Positions 1 through 7,814 of a stretch of DNA of 64,000 nucleotides are shown here, in pieces. The DNA is from Halorubrum alkaliphilum (GTDB taxonomy: Archaea; Halobacteriota; Halobacteria; Halobacteriales; Haloferacaceae), in contig NZ_JAGGKQ010000011.1 of NCBI RefSeq assembly GCF_017873815.1, positions 1-64,000 of the forward strand. Reading direction: 5' to 3'. The notes beneath the pieces are model-generated. The model was not told the origin of the DNA, searched no databases, and saw only the letters and a program-made list of their open reading frames with translations. Made by a program: the position numbers and the translations under genes. Within the stretch, counting starts at the first letter, position 1; every line of letters starts with the position of its first letter.

Positions 1-163
1 CGTCGCGGTTCGGGGGGAGTACGTAAACGCGCTCGAACGGCGATTCCTCGATTATGTCGGGATCTGATACGTCGTTACCTTGGGTCATATAGTCGGACAT
101 TTTTTGTTTTAGTTTGCTAATGTGTTCGCTCGCCGGTTCGTCGTCAATGGTGATCTTAATCAC
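1..163 (-). CDS. Hypothetical protein of the integrated element, C-terminus beyond window
   Basis: An open frame runs off the left edge. A GTG at 163 gives a start reading MIKITIDDEPASEHISKLKQ; a GTG at 172 and an internal ATG at 100 are alternatives. About 54 residues are visible, charged and partly helical, followed by a stretch reading FERVYVLPPNR. No family is recognised. It lies downstream of the replication ATPase in the same direction, so it may be a late gene of the same element. The start choice and the reality of the gene are uncertain because only the 5' end is seen. Confidence 0.4.
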   Translation of the reverse strand, partial: MIKITIDDEPASEHISKLKQKMSDYMTQGNDVSDPDIIEESPFERVYVLPPNRD

Positions 164-372
164 GCAAATCACCCGTACGGAAAACCGCGCGTGGATCGGT
201 GGCTTCGGTGTGATTGTTCCCACGCCTGATGTCCGAAGTGAAGCTAGCCGCGTCCCCAAACCTTGAGATCGACATTAAGGGACTTGGATTTCTCGAAGCC
301 ACCGGGCAAATAGCCTCACGGTGATTTGCCAAAACCCCGATCATCGGCAGATACATCTATTCAGTCACCTCC

Positions 373-671
373 GTGAACCATGTGAACCCCGTGTGTACCT
401 CTCTGGCCAAAGATTCACGGAGTAAAACCGCAACACGGGAGCCGTATTGGCATGCCGCGTGAACCATGTGAATCTTATTAGCACATGACCGGAGGGGGTG
501 GCCCGAACCGTGTGTATCTCTCTTGTTTACAACCACCATATCCATATCCAAGAAAGGTACACAAGGTTCACACAAAAGACTAACCGGCCTCACGTCATGC
601 GGTTTTGTGGTGTGAACCATAGCGGCCAAAGGTTCACAGAGGTTCACGGGGTTCACACGTTCCGGGTTCAT
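373..671. repeat. Iteron-like cluster, candidate replication origin or operator of the integrated element
   Basis: The heptamer GTGAACC or its complement GGTTCAC occurs exactly at 373, 382, 459, 565, 612, 631, 641 and 650. One- or two-base variants lie at 393, 412, 468, 503, 512, 556 and 665. Several are paired with 9-bp spacing: 373/382, 459/468, 503/512, 556/565 and 641/650. The cluster lies immediately 3' of the replication-type ATPase gene. Spaced short repeats beside a replication gene are typical of iteron origins, but an operator array is also possible. Open frames across the region (357-671 and 156-356, minus strand) abut each other closely, but their residues mostly read out the repeats. 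Confidence 0.6.
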
Positions 672-2533
672 AGGCCACCTCTTAGCACACGGTAACCGCT
701 ATCCGTCTTTTCTAGGAGTCGCGTCTCTGTGGCCAAGTCGTCTAATGCTGTTCGGGTGTTCTCCTCTCCCGCGCCAACAAGTTCCGCAACTTCATCCGGG
801 CTGGCCGTTGCTCCCGGACCATAACGCTCTTCTTTGAGTTTGTCTTTGATCCGTGTCTTCAACCGTCTAGTATCGACTGAACCGCCGGGGTTAGACGGTT
901 GAGGATCGGCTTCCGCGCTATCGCTAGACTCCCACTTGAGGTTATGCTCCTCACAGAGTTGCTGAAGTTTGGAACCAAGCTCCGGATCTTGTATTACTGT
1001 TCCGTCGCGCTTCCGTTCTTTCTCAAAGTCTAGTCGATCACGGATATGGCCAACCCATGAAGCCGACTTTTCAACCCCGCATACGTCCTCATATTGATCT
1101 ACAATATCGGTGTATGGAACAGCAACAGCCGCAAACGGATCGCCGTCCGTGAGGATCGTCGTCTCCTCAATCTCTTCAAGTGCCAAGTCCCGCAACACTT
1201 GGACAAATCGGGCGTCTTCGCTGTTCGCAACGGCTTCCTGATCGTGTTCACACACGGCGTTTATGAACGGCTCAAAGGAGTCTAGTTCGTCCCAGAGGAT
1301 AGCAACGGTAATCAGGGAGAGTAACTTTTCGCGCGTTCTCCCGGTGATATTGTTGGCCTCAAGATAACCGTAGGCTCTATGTTCAGCCTCTTCCCATTCG
1401 TTACTGTTCAAGAGCCGAAAGCGGGCATATAACAGCCGGTTCCGAATCTCCTTGGCCCGCGTGTCGTCTAGTGTTGCGGGCATATCCCGGTTCTCCGGTG
1501 AGGATCGAACTTGGATACACCGATTAACAATATCATCCTCCGGGGTGTATTGAGTCGCTATCGCTATGTGAGAGAACGGATCAAACACTTTCGGCTCAAA
1601 GCCGGTGTGTGACTGTTCCGCCCGTGTGACGATTTCTCCCTCTTTTTGTCCCGCTCGAACCACATTATCAAGCTCTCTCTGTTCATCCGGGCCTAAGCCG
1701 TGATATTCGCTCACAAAGTAGGAAACATCATATGCGTCAATCATGCGGAACATGGAAGCCGGAGTCGCGCTCGCGGCCACAACCGCCCGATACGACACAC
1801 GGGCTAACGTGTTGAGGAGTCGCGTCTTTCCGCCCGTTGTTTTGCCCATTAGCATGAGGTGAGGGACAAAGGTGAGATTAGGCCGGAGCCATGTCGAAAG
1901 CGCATAGGCTGTTAGGCCGTTGTAAATCTCTGGCTCCTTTGCGTCCCAATGATCACGGATGAACGCTCTTACATCGTCCCACAAGTCGCTGTATCCCTCT
2001 TTAGCGTGATCGCCCGGAGGATACCACATATCGCCCGCTCGAACAGCCGCCTGAACTTGAGCCGGTGAAAGTTCTCCTTCGTGTTCCCAGCTTCCCTGTT
2101 TGTCACAACCCTCACATTCGTTAGGCGGGCTAACCTCGCCGTTCTGGGGTGGGTTCTCATTTACTGTACCACATGAGTGTCTCCAAACCCCCAGATTCAC
2201 ACGCTTGGCTTGATTCGGGATAATCACCTGAATCGATCCATCGTCATGTACGACGGGTTCAGCTGGCCCGGTGAGATTAACGTCGGTGTGGCTCCCGTCG
2301 TCGAGGATCTCGATCGCGCCTTGGCCCGCCAGCCTATCAAGCGGGATATCCTCCTTCGGGCCTTTGTATCGGTTTCCAATACGGTTTTTATGAGTCTCCG
2401 GGATCGGAACCGACTGATCTTTCACCCGATATTCAACCGTAGTATTATCACTATCCGACTCGTACTGTTCGGTGACGGCTTTCCCCCCGTCGTTGCGGGC
2501 GTTGCTCCCGCCCGCACTTTCGTTTTGACTCAT
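668..2533 (-). CDS. P-loop ATPase, replication helicase/primase-like, of integrated element
   Basis: This 621-residue protein has a clear Walker A motif GKTTGGKT at residues 230-237, followed by an ATPase core containing SYFVSEYHGLG. A small Cys/His cluster (H119, C121, C140, C143) may bind zinc. The last 70 residues resemble a winged helix. The architecture resembles phage and plasmid replicative ATPases that open or unwind an origin, and the adjacent iteron cluster supports that role. The function is inferred from motifs and context. Three bases separate its ATG from the stop of the upstream 56-residue gene, so the two are probably co-transcribed. Base composition is clearly poorer in GC than the core genome to the right. 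Confidence 0.75.
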   Translation of the reverse strand: MSQNESAGGSNARNDGGKAVTEQYESDSDNTTVEYRVKDQSVPIPETHKNRIGNRYKGPKEDIPLDRLAGQGAIEILDDGSHTDVNLTGPAEPVVHDDGSIQVIIPNQAKRVNLGVWRHSCGTVNENPPQNGEVSPPNECEGCDKQGSWEHEGELSPAQVQAAVRAGDMWYPPGDHAKEGYSDLWDDVRAFIRDHWDAKEPEIYNGLTAYALSTWLRPNLTFVPHLMLMGKTTGGKTRLLNTLARVSYRAVVAASATPASMFRMIDAYDVSYFVSEYHGLGPDEQRELDNVVRAGQKEGEIVTRAEQSHTGFEPKVFDPFSHIAIATQYTPEDDIVNRCIQVRSSPENRDMPATLDDTRAKEIRNRLLYARFRLLNSNEWEEAEHRAYGYLEANNITGRTREKLLSLITVAILWDELDSFEPFINAVCEHDQEAVANSEDARFVQVLRDLALEEIEETTILTDGDPFAAVAVPYTDIVDQYEDVCGVEKSASWVGHIRDRLDFEKERKRDGTVIQDPELGSKLQQLCEEHNLKWESSDSAEADPQPSNPGGSVDTRRLKTRIKDKLKEERYGPGATASPDEVAELVGAGEENTRTALDDLATETRLLEKTDSGYRVLRGGL

Positions 2534-2536
2534 TCG

Positions 2537-2707
2537 TTAGTTGTGACTTTCAGTTAGTTCGAGGAGCGCTTCGGCGTGATCGGCCATAGGATACTCCGAC
2601 TTTGCCACCCGCTCCAAAGCCTCACGTTTGGCTTCAATCGCCGTTAGCGCGTCGTGAGAGGCGTTCGCTGTCGGCTTGGAGTCGCTGGGGCTTTCGGCTT
2701 GAGACAC
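2537..2707 (-). CDS. Small acidic helical protein (56 aa) between AbrB-like and ATPase genes
   Basis: The GTG start at 2707 shares its G with the TAG stop of the AbrB-like gene, and the stop lies three bases before the ATPase start. The protein begins VSQAESPSDSKPTANASHDA and continues as a charged probable helix (AIEAKREALERVAKSEYP). No family is recognised. The evidence is the tight stop/start overlap on both sides and an uninterrupted frame in an otherwise packed operon. It may be an accessory factor for the ATPase; that is inference. Confidence 0.55.
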   Translation of the reverse strand: MSQAESPSDSKPTANASHDALTAIEAKREALERVAKSEYPMADHAEALLELTESHN

Positions 2708-2847
2708 TATTCAGCCCCCTCAAGCGGTTTAACGTCAATCTGTACGATATCGCCGTATGAGAGACTAAGCTGTTCACGTACTGGCTCCGGGACCGTAACC
2801 CGTCCGTCTTTGAGAACGCGGGCGGTCGCGCTTCCTTTGGTACTCAT
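2707..2847 (-). CDS. AbrB/SpoVT-type swapped-hairpin DNA-binding protein (46 aa)
   Basis: The ATG at 2847 opens a 46-residue protein. Its central part, RVLKDGRVTVPEPVREQLSL, then YGDIVQIDVKP, matches the AbrB/MazE-like pattern: a G-R-V-T-[VI]-P core followed by R-x2-L-x6-GD. Such proteins dimerise into a swapped-hairpin barrel that binds palindromic DNA. It is the first gene of the minus-strand operon leading to the replication ATPase, so it is a likely autoregulator of that operon or of the divergent gene at 2904. A 13-bp palindrome lies in the intervening 56 bp. The family call is strong for so short a protein; the regulatory role is inferred. Confidence 0.75.
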   Translation of the reverse strand: MSTKGSATARVLKDGRVTVPEPVREQLSLSYGDIVQIDVKPLEGAE

Positions 2848-2903
2848 CTACGTTTACTTACGACCGTTGTATTTAATAGTAGTCACACCGTGACATCTTT
2901 TAT
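2848..2903. promoter_or_regulatory. Divergent promoter region with GTCAC-N3-GTGAC palindrome
   Basis: These 56 bp separate the AbrB-like operon (minus) from the gene at 2904 (plus). They are AT-rich, with TATA-like stretches TTTAATAG and CTTTTATATG. The perfect palindrome GTCACACCGTGAC lies at 2882-2894, between the likely promoter elements, which is suitable for a repressor acting on one or both sides. The AbrB-like protein encoded next door is the natural candidate ligand. Confidence 0.55.
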
Positions 2904-3548
2904 ATGGCCGGAGATATCAACCGGGAACAGCATAGCTTACTACGATCAGACTGGCGAGCATATCTCAAGGAGGGGCTGGGAACAACCGATAACGACCGGA
3001 AGCTTCGAGAACGGATCAGGGATCGTGTCGTAACTGGCTTATACGACGTTGCGATTCTCAATCAATACGCCCGTGACGACGATATCAAACAGATCTTTGG
3101 GCGATTGTCTAATGACCTAACAGAGAACACCGAACAATCCGATATCGTCAATGGGGAAGATAGGGAACTACCCGAAACGCACTTTGTCGCCGCTAGCGCG
3201 TTAGTCTCGCTCGCTTGGCGCGGACTCCGTGAATGTGGTATCGATAGGGATCGGATATTCAATCAAGTAGTGGTTCGTAGTATAGAAAGGGCGGAAGCGG
3301 ATTATCAAGGCGTTCCTCACGGGAGGATTGAATCCGACATCTCTCTCTCAAAACTTGAGACACATGGTGATGTTGAAGAAATGGATCCGATTGATAAATG
3401 GAAGCGGGGGCTTGGCCTCACTGGAGAGGATTTACGCACGCTTCATAACCGCGTAAGCGATCACCCGGAGGTGGAAACTACTTCGGGCGAAGATATTGGA
3501 GAGTTGATTGACGAATACCTAGTTAAAGGCGACGGTCGAAGCGACTAA
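2904..3548 (+). CDS. Haloarchaeal element-associated protein, unknown function (214 aa)
   Basis: The N-terminal part (SDWRAYLKEG..., then RKLRERIRDRVVTGLYDVAI and ILNQYARDDDI) has the pattern of a protein type common beside integrases in haloarchaeal proviruses and plasmids. That resemblance is recalled from general knowledge of such elements and was not searched. The protein is soluble, charged and mostly helical, with no visible catalytic motif. Its stop overlaps the integrase stop (convergent) by four bases. The promoter region is shared with the AbrB-like operon. A regulatory role in the element is possible but not shown. Confidence 0.6.
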   Translation: MAGDINREQHSLLRSDWRAYLKEGLGTTDNDRKLRERIRDRVVTGLYDVAILNQYARDDDIKQIFGRLSNDLTENTEQSDIVNGEDRELPETHFVAASALVSLAWRGLRECGIDRDRIFNQVVVRSIERAEADYQGVPHGRIESDISLSKLETHGDVEEMDPIDKWKRGLGLTGEDLRTLHNRVSDHPEVETTSGEDIGELIDEYLVKGDGRSD

Positions 3549-4879
3549 TCTTCTTGGAGTTTCTCAATTAGCGCTTTCTTGATAGCGGGATCCTCAAGTA
3601 GTTCATCAACATCTTCAATGTCGTCTATGGCTTGGCTATCGCCCGCTCTCCCAGCCTCCTTGTAAGACTCCTTCATATCGCTCTCAATTTGGTCCTTAGC
3701 GCTTTTTGCGTCCGGGGTGTAGACTGTTCCACACCGCGGGCACGCTTTCGCGTCCGGACCAAGCGGCTCCCCACAATGGCAAATGTCGGGTGAAAGACTG
3801 CTTTTGTCGTCTGGCTCCCGAATCCCTGCAGCCTCCTCGGCGGCACGAATGTGATCCTCATCGGAAAGATGCGAATACGTCGTTTCCATAACGTCCGAAT
3901 CCGGCGCGTGGCCGATAAGGTGTTTCACCGTCGCATCGTCCATCTTGTATTCGCGTTTTGCGATCGTCACAAAGTTGTGTCTCACCGCGTGGGGGTTGAG
4001 CGGCTTATCAATCCCCGCCTCCTCCTTGAGATTCTTTAGAGCGTACTGCATGGTATTCCGGGATACCATGCTGTCGGGTTCGGGGTTGCTATACCGTGGT
4101 TTCGGCGTAATGAGGTACGCATCCGGATTATCAGGGAAGGGGTGATATCGCAACCACTCACGGATCGAACCAACAGCACCCAAGAGCGGCCGTTTTGTGC
4201 CGTTCTCATCGGCACCTTTCAACCCGTCACTATCCGTATTCAGGTAATACACTCCCTCATCAAGATCCACGTCTTTGAGCCGGAGTGACCGAATCGCCGT
4301 GTTCCGTTGCCCGGTGTATAGCAACAGGTCAAAAATCGCTAAGTCCCGAGGGTGGTCGGCGGCGTCCCTGATGTTCGTAATCTCCTCTTTGGTTAGCATA
4401 TCCCGATCGTCAACGTGGGTCTTATCGCCGCTAATCAGGGTGATATCGTTCGGGTCGATCCCCAAGTCGGTATGATATCGGTAGAACCGACGGACGCACC
4501 CTTGCTCATTCCGGATCGTGTTATTTGCTAAACCGCCGTCCTTCACGTCCGGGTGTCGCCCGGTCCGCAAGTCGGTCATCAACTGGTTGATATCCTGTGC
4601 CGAAGCGTCACTCAACGACGTGTTGTATGGGTCGTACTGCAGGCGTTCGGATACGCGCTTGAGGTGTTGCATCCAGTATAGCAACGTGTTGGCCTTTTTC
4701 GGCTTGGTGTCGTTGGCGTATTCCCCGGTTGACGGCAAGGAAACCGTCATGTTCTCCGGATCGAACGCGTTACATAGCTCACGGATGAGATCGGCGTCGG
4801 ACGCGATCACCTCTCCGCGTTCAACTCCTCGCTGTAACGTCCCTTGCGCTTCCCGGTAGTTCTCCCGCGGTGTCGTCAT
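3545..4879 (-). CDS. int: Tyrosine recombinase/integrase with C-terminal zinc ribbon
   Basis: This 444-residue site-specific recombinase has an N-terminal SAM-like core-binding domain (about 60-150) and a catalytic domain with R192 (in TGQRNTAIR), H297-x2-R300 (HAVRH), H324 (LIGH) and the nucleophile Y335 (TTYSHL). Four cysteines (C367, C369, C380, C383) form a zinc ribbon after the catalytic domain, followed by an acidic tail. The ATG at 4879 is preferred; a TTG two codons upstream is also open. A TATA-like AGATATAAG lies about 25-30 bases upstream, suggesting a leaderless transcript. Its 5' end faces the disrupted host gene, the usual position of an integrase at an att junction. Confidence 0.9.
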   Translation of the reverse strand: MTTPRENYREAQGTLQRGVERGEVIASDADLIRELCNAFDPENMTVSLPSTGEYANDTKPKKANTLLYWMQHLKRVSERLQYDPYNTSLSDASAQDINQLMTDLRTGRHPDVKDGGLANNTIRNEQGCVRRFYRYHTDLGIDPNDITLISGDKTHVDDRDMLTKEEITNIRDAADHPRDLAIFDLLLYTGQRNTAIRSLRLKDVDLDEGVYYLNTDSDGLKGADENGTKRPLLGAVGSIREWLRYHPFPDNPDAYLITPKPRYSNPEPDSMVSRNTMQYALKNLKEEAGIDKPLNPHAVRHNFVTIAKREYKMDDATVKHLIGHAPDSDVMETTYSHLSDEDHIRAAEEAAGIREPDDKSSLSPDICHCGEPLGPDAKACPRCGTVYTPDAKSAKDQIESDMKESYKEAGRAGDSQAIDDIEDVDELLEDPAIKKALIEKLQED

Positions 4880-4913
4880 ACTCAATCCAATTCAAGCGCA
4901 CCGTCTTATATCT

Positions 4914-5204
4914 GTGGGGACTTTGCTCAAGGTAGTGTCGGTAGTGTACCACACCCACTTCATGTGCAACCGGACGTTCATCCACCAGTACGAGTACCTC
5001 TGGCCGTACCTGCGTGATCTGTACGGGACGCCGGGCATCACAGAGACGGTGAACATGGACCACATCAAGGAACACTACTACACGACCCACCCGGACGTGA
5101 CGCCGACCGGGATCATCGCGCGCGGCCCCGACCTCGACTGGGACGCCCCACACGACCGTGACCGGCTGACGGGATCGCCACCGACGCCTCACGCCGGCGA
5201 CTGA
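4914..5204 (+). pseudogene. C-terminal remnant of glutathione S-transferase/hydroquinone-reductase-like gene
   Basis: The frame from about 4944 reads VYHTHFMCNRTFIHQYEYLW, then YLRDLYGTPGITETVNMDHI, KEHYYTTHPDVTPTGI and a final DWDAPHDRDRL. This is the characteristic C-terminus of YqjG/ECM4-type glutathionyl-hydroquinone reductases (about 320 residues in full), which act on thiol-conjugated quinones. Only about 85 residues are present. The N-terminal thioredoxin-like domain with the catalytic cysteine is absent; the integrase gene lies directly upstream instead. A GTG at 4914 could start translation, but the product would be inactive. The most likely explanation is insertion of the element into this gene. 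Confidence 0.75.
4920..4965. other. Probable attachment-site junction between element and host gene
   Basis: Homology to the glutathione S-transferase-like host gene starts near 4944 (codons for VYHTHF), whereas the sequence before it does not read like the family. The octamer GGTAGTGT occurs twice, at 4931 and 4940, immediately before the junction and may be an integrase arm or core site. The matching copy should lie beyond the left edge of this window. Confidence 0.45.
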
Positions 5205-5489
5205 ACCCGCGAAAACGGCCGAACGCGACCGTAACGGTCGGTTTTAAAACGACCGTGAGCGGCTGCGACGATAGGCTATAAATGAACGATGCGGTGGCAG
5301 CAACACTACTCGTTGCCTTATAAACGGCCACTACACCGTGTTGCGAGCCCCGTCCCCGATATCGATCACCGGGCGTCCCGTAGCGACCGGGCGCTTCAGG
5401 CGAGAATCCGTCCGGAAAGCGAGTTTCCGACGGACTCCCGTTTATATATTACTGGCCGACTCATGCCGTCGGAAGACGACCGGTACCGC

Positions 5490-6221
5490 TTATAAGAGCT
5501 CGTCGAACTCTTTGTACCGGGTGATCTCGACGCCATCGTCGGTGACGACGGCGACGTTGATCCCGTTGCCGGACGCCAGATCCCGCTCGACGGCGGACTG
5601 GATCGCCTTCGCGGCGATGGTCTTCGCCTCGTCGACGGTGACGTCGTCGTGGTACTCCTGTTCGAGGACACCGAGTGCGTACTGCGACCCGGAGCCGGTG
5701 ACGGTGTACTCCTCCTCGGTCGTGCCGCCGAGGGCGTCGATGGAGTAGATGTGTGCGCCTTCGTCGTCGACGCCGCCCAGGATCGGCTGGACGATGAAAA
5801 AGGCCCCAGTCCGGAGCAGGTTGCCGGTGAGCGTCGAGAGCGCCTCCATCGACATGTCCTTGCCGCGGCGAGCCTCGTAGAGGTTGCTCTCGGCTTTGAG
5901 CGTCGAGATGAGGTTCTGTGCGGCCGAGACGGAGCCGGCGATGGTGAGGGCACCACGGGGGTGGACCTCCTCCACCTTCTGGACGTCCTTCGAGGAGACC
6001 ATGCCACCGAGGGAGGCGCGCATGTCCGTCGCCATCACGACGCCGTCGCCGGCGCGGATGCCGACGGTGGTGGTCCCGGTCTTCATTTCGCCCTCGCCGT
6101 CGGCCTGTGCCGCACGGCGCTCGCTGTGTTCGAACTCGCCGAGTTCCGGCCCGAAGACGGGCTGGTCGCGGCCGAGTTCGACGGATGGACCGTCCGAGAG
6201 ATCGTCAGTCGGTGTTCGCAT
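5490..6221 (-). CDS. psmB: 20S proteasome beta subunit
   Basis: Catalytic subunit of the archaeal 20S proteasome. The 243-residue precursor carries a 49-residue propeptide ending MKTG. Self-cleavage would expose T50 (mature TTTVGIRAGD). Relative to mature T1, D17 and K33 of the active site are present (ATDMRAS, QK), as are the GSGSQ and NGINV segments. The ATG at 6221 is chosen because longer starts add Arg/Pro-rich sequence unlike the family, and because a 49-residue propeptide matches haloarchaeal PsmB. The 285 bp between the gene's 3' end and the disrupted gene contains several TATA-like motifs but no gene that I can see. Confidence 0.95.
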   Translation of the reverse strand: MRTPTDDLSDGPSVELGRDQPVFGPELGEFEHSERRAAQADGEGEMKTGTTTVGIRAGDGVVMATDMRASLGGMVSSKDVQKVEEVHPRGALTIAGSVSAAQNLISTLKAESNLYEARRGKDMSMEALSTLTGNLLRTGAFFIVQPILGGVDDEGAHIYSIDALGGTTEEEYTVTGSGSQYALGVLEQEYHDDVTVDEAKTIAAKAIQSAVERDLASGNGINVAVVTDDGVEITRYKEFDELL

Positions 6222-6358
6222 TAGCGGCACGTTCGCTCCTCGCGCCCATAAAGGCAGCCTTTCGGGGACCGACCGCCGGTTCCGATGCCCATATCCCGGG
6301 CAGGCGGAGTCGCAACTCGTTGGCGGGAACGACTGGGTCAAAACGGCGGGTCTCGTTC

Positions 6359-6532
6359 CTACTCGTCGACGTTCTCGTACGCCTCGCCGGTGGTCTCGAC
6401 GAGTCGGTGAACCGGGACGTTGATACCGAGCCGGTCGCGGGCGAACACGGCGACGGGGAACAGCGAGATCCCGATGGCGATGGCCGCCTGGTGGAGACCG
6501 AACAGCGTCGTCGAGCGGATGCGGTCGAACAT
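6359..6532 (-). CDS. Small conserved-looking membrane protein (57 aa)
   Basis: The ATG at 6532 opens MFDRIRSTTLFGLHQAAIAI, followed by a hydrophobic segment (GISLFPVAVFA, about 15-31) and an acidic tail (VETTGEAYENVDE). One transmembrane helix is likely. Evidence for a real gene is the strong TATA box on the minus strand at 6561-6570, placed for a leaderless or near-leaderless transcript, and an acidic haloarchaeal-style C-terminus. The function is unknown. It lies upstream of psmB in the same direction, separated by 137 bp. Confidence 0.65.
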   Translation of the reverse strand: MFDRIRSTTLFGLHQAAIAIGISLFPVAVFARDRLGINVPVHRLVETTGEAYENVDE

Positions 6533-6560
6533 GGGTCTTCGATACCTCCCAGCAGAGACG

Positions 6561-6570
6561 TATATATAAG
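6561..6570 (-). promoter_or_regulatory. TATA box of the 57-aa membrane protein gene
   Basis: CTTATATATA (minus strand) lies 29-38 bases before the ATG at 6532, which puts the transcription start within a few bases of the start codon. Confidence 0.6.
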
Positions 6571-6818
6571 CCTTGTGTGCGGCAGATCGGGGTTTTCCCC
6601 CGCAGTCATGCGGTTTGTAAATCGTTTCGGACGTTCGAAACGTTCTCCGATACGGCCGGTGAGACGCGTATCTCAGGCCGAGTTCATCGGATTCGTTTCC
6701 ATAACTTATGTGAATCCTCTGTCGGGCATGCGCCTACCTGTGGCGCGGATGAAGAGTCGACACACGGCCGGGTAGGGGATCGAACGGGATATTACAGTCC
6801 GAGCGCGTATCCGGTTCC

Positions 6819-7445
6819 GTGCAAAACGTCACCGACCGGACGCGAAACCCGTTCGGCATGGCACCGGATTGCCCCTCGTTCGTTCCCGGATACGGCGACG
6901 CGAACGCCGACTTTCACGTGATCGGCGATCACCCCGGGATCCACGGCGGTGTCGACGACGGGATCCCGTTTACCGGGAACGCATGGTCGCACGTCCTTCT
7001 CAACGCACTCGTCGACGCCGGACTGCTCGCCGAGGCCGACCCGGTACGGACGGATCGGACGTACCTCTCGTACCTCCACATGTGCGTTCCCGAGGGAGAG
7101 CCGACCGACGACGACTACGACGACATGGAGCGCTTCTTCGACGCCGAACTCCGTGCGATCGCCGCCCACGTCCTGTTGCCGGTCGGGGCTCGGGCGACCG
7201 AACACGTCCTCGAATCGTACACCGCACGGGCGTGGAAGACCGAGATCGACATGGACGCGCTTCACGCCGAGGAACTGCTCGGCTCGGGATGGCTCGTCCT
7301 CCCGATAAAAGAGCCCGCGGCGTGGACCGACGGCGACGCGGAGCGGTTGGTGGCGGCACTCCGCGAACTCCGATCGACCGACTTCCGGCGTGAGAGCGAC
7401 CTCGGCCGGTTCATCGCCGGAAGCGACCCCTACCTCGTTCGGTGA
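6819..7445 (+). CDS. Uracil-DNA glycosylase superfamily protein
   Basis: A 208-residue protein with the UDG-fold signature GDHPGIHGG...IPFTG at residues 36-53, matching the family 4/5-like motif GExPG...G.PF.G that forms the uracil pocket. It lacks the N-terminal cysteines of the 4Fe-4S UDGs, so it is a divergent haloarchaeal member. DNA base-excision activity is likely but unproven. The GTG at 6819 is used because the peptide MQNVTDRTRNPFG precedes the domain in a family-like way; an ATG at 6858 is the alternative. It converges on the asparagine-synthase-like gene. Confidence 0.7.
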   Translation: MQNVTDRTRNPFGMAPDCPSFVPGYGDANADFHVIGDHPGIHGGVDDGIPFTGNAWSHVLLNALVDAGLLAEADPVRTDRTYLSYLHMCVPEGEPTDDDYDDMERFFDAELRAIAAHVLLPVGARATEHVLESYTARAWKTEIDMDALHAEELLGSGWLVLPIKEPAAWTDGDAERLVAALRELRSTDFRRESDLGRFIAGSDPYLVR

Positions 7446-7814
7446 GCCGGAGTCGTTCACGTCGAGCCCCGTCGATCCGAACCCCCTGACTCGGGCGACA
7501 ATCGAGAACCGTCGAATTCCGTCGATCCGAACGCGACGTATCTTTACGATCGGTGTCCTCGTCGATCATATATCCGACGTTCGTCCCGATAACTCCCGAT
7601 CGGAGAGGTTATATTTGTCACTACTCCGTGGATTTTATACGATACCGGTCTATCAGTAGGTAGACGCCCCGATCGAACGGGCGTCGGCCGCAGGACTGGT
7701 ACTCCAACGCGGCAGCTTGGTCAGTTCCGGCCTCCACGGGCCGGTTTTTCCCGTCACGACGAGTTTCGTAAGCGGCGGCGGCGAGAGACCGAAGCGGGCG
7801 GCGGGCGACCGTGC
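7446..7814. other. 369-bp convergent intergenic region with a hairpin
   Basis: No convincing gene on either strand. A perfect 7-bp stem, GACGCCC (7663-7669) with GGGCGTC (7679-7685), separated by nine bases, lies between two converging genes and could act as a bidirectional terminator. The stretch 7600-7660 is AT-rich and contains TATA-like sequences without a matching reading frame. Confidence 0.4.

Noticed and set aside
156-356. Open frame of 66 residues starting directly after the previous one
   Set aside because: Composition is unlike the acidic proteome, no motif is visible, and its end runs into the better candidate start at 163.
357-671. Open frame of 104 residues on the minus strand downstream of the ATPase, overlapping it by ATGA
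   Set aside because: Its residues largely translate the iteron-like repeats in one frame, and no folded pattern is visible. The tight overlap keeps it possible but not supported.
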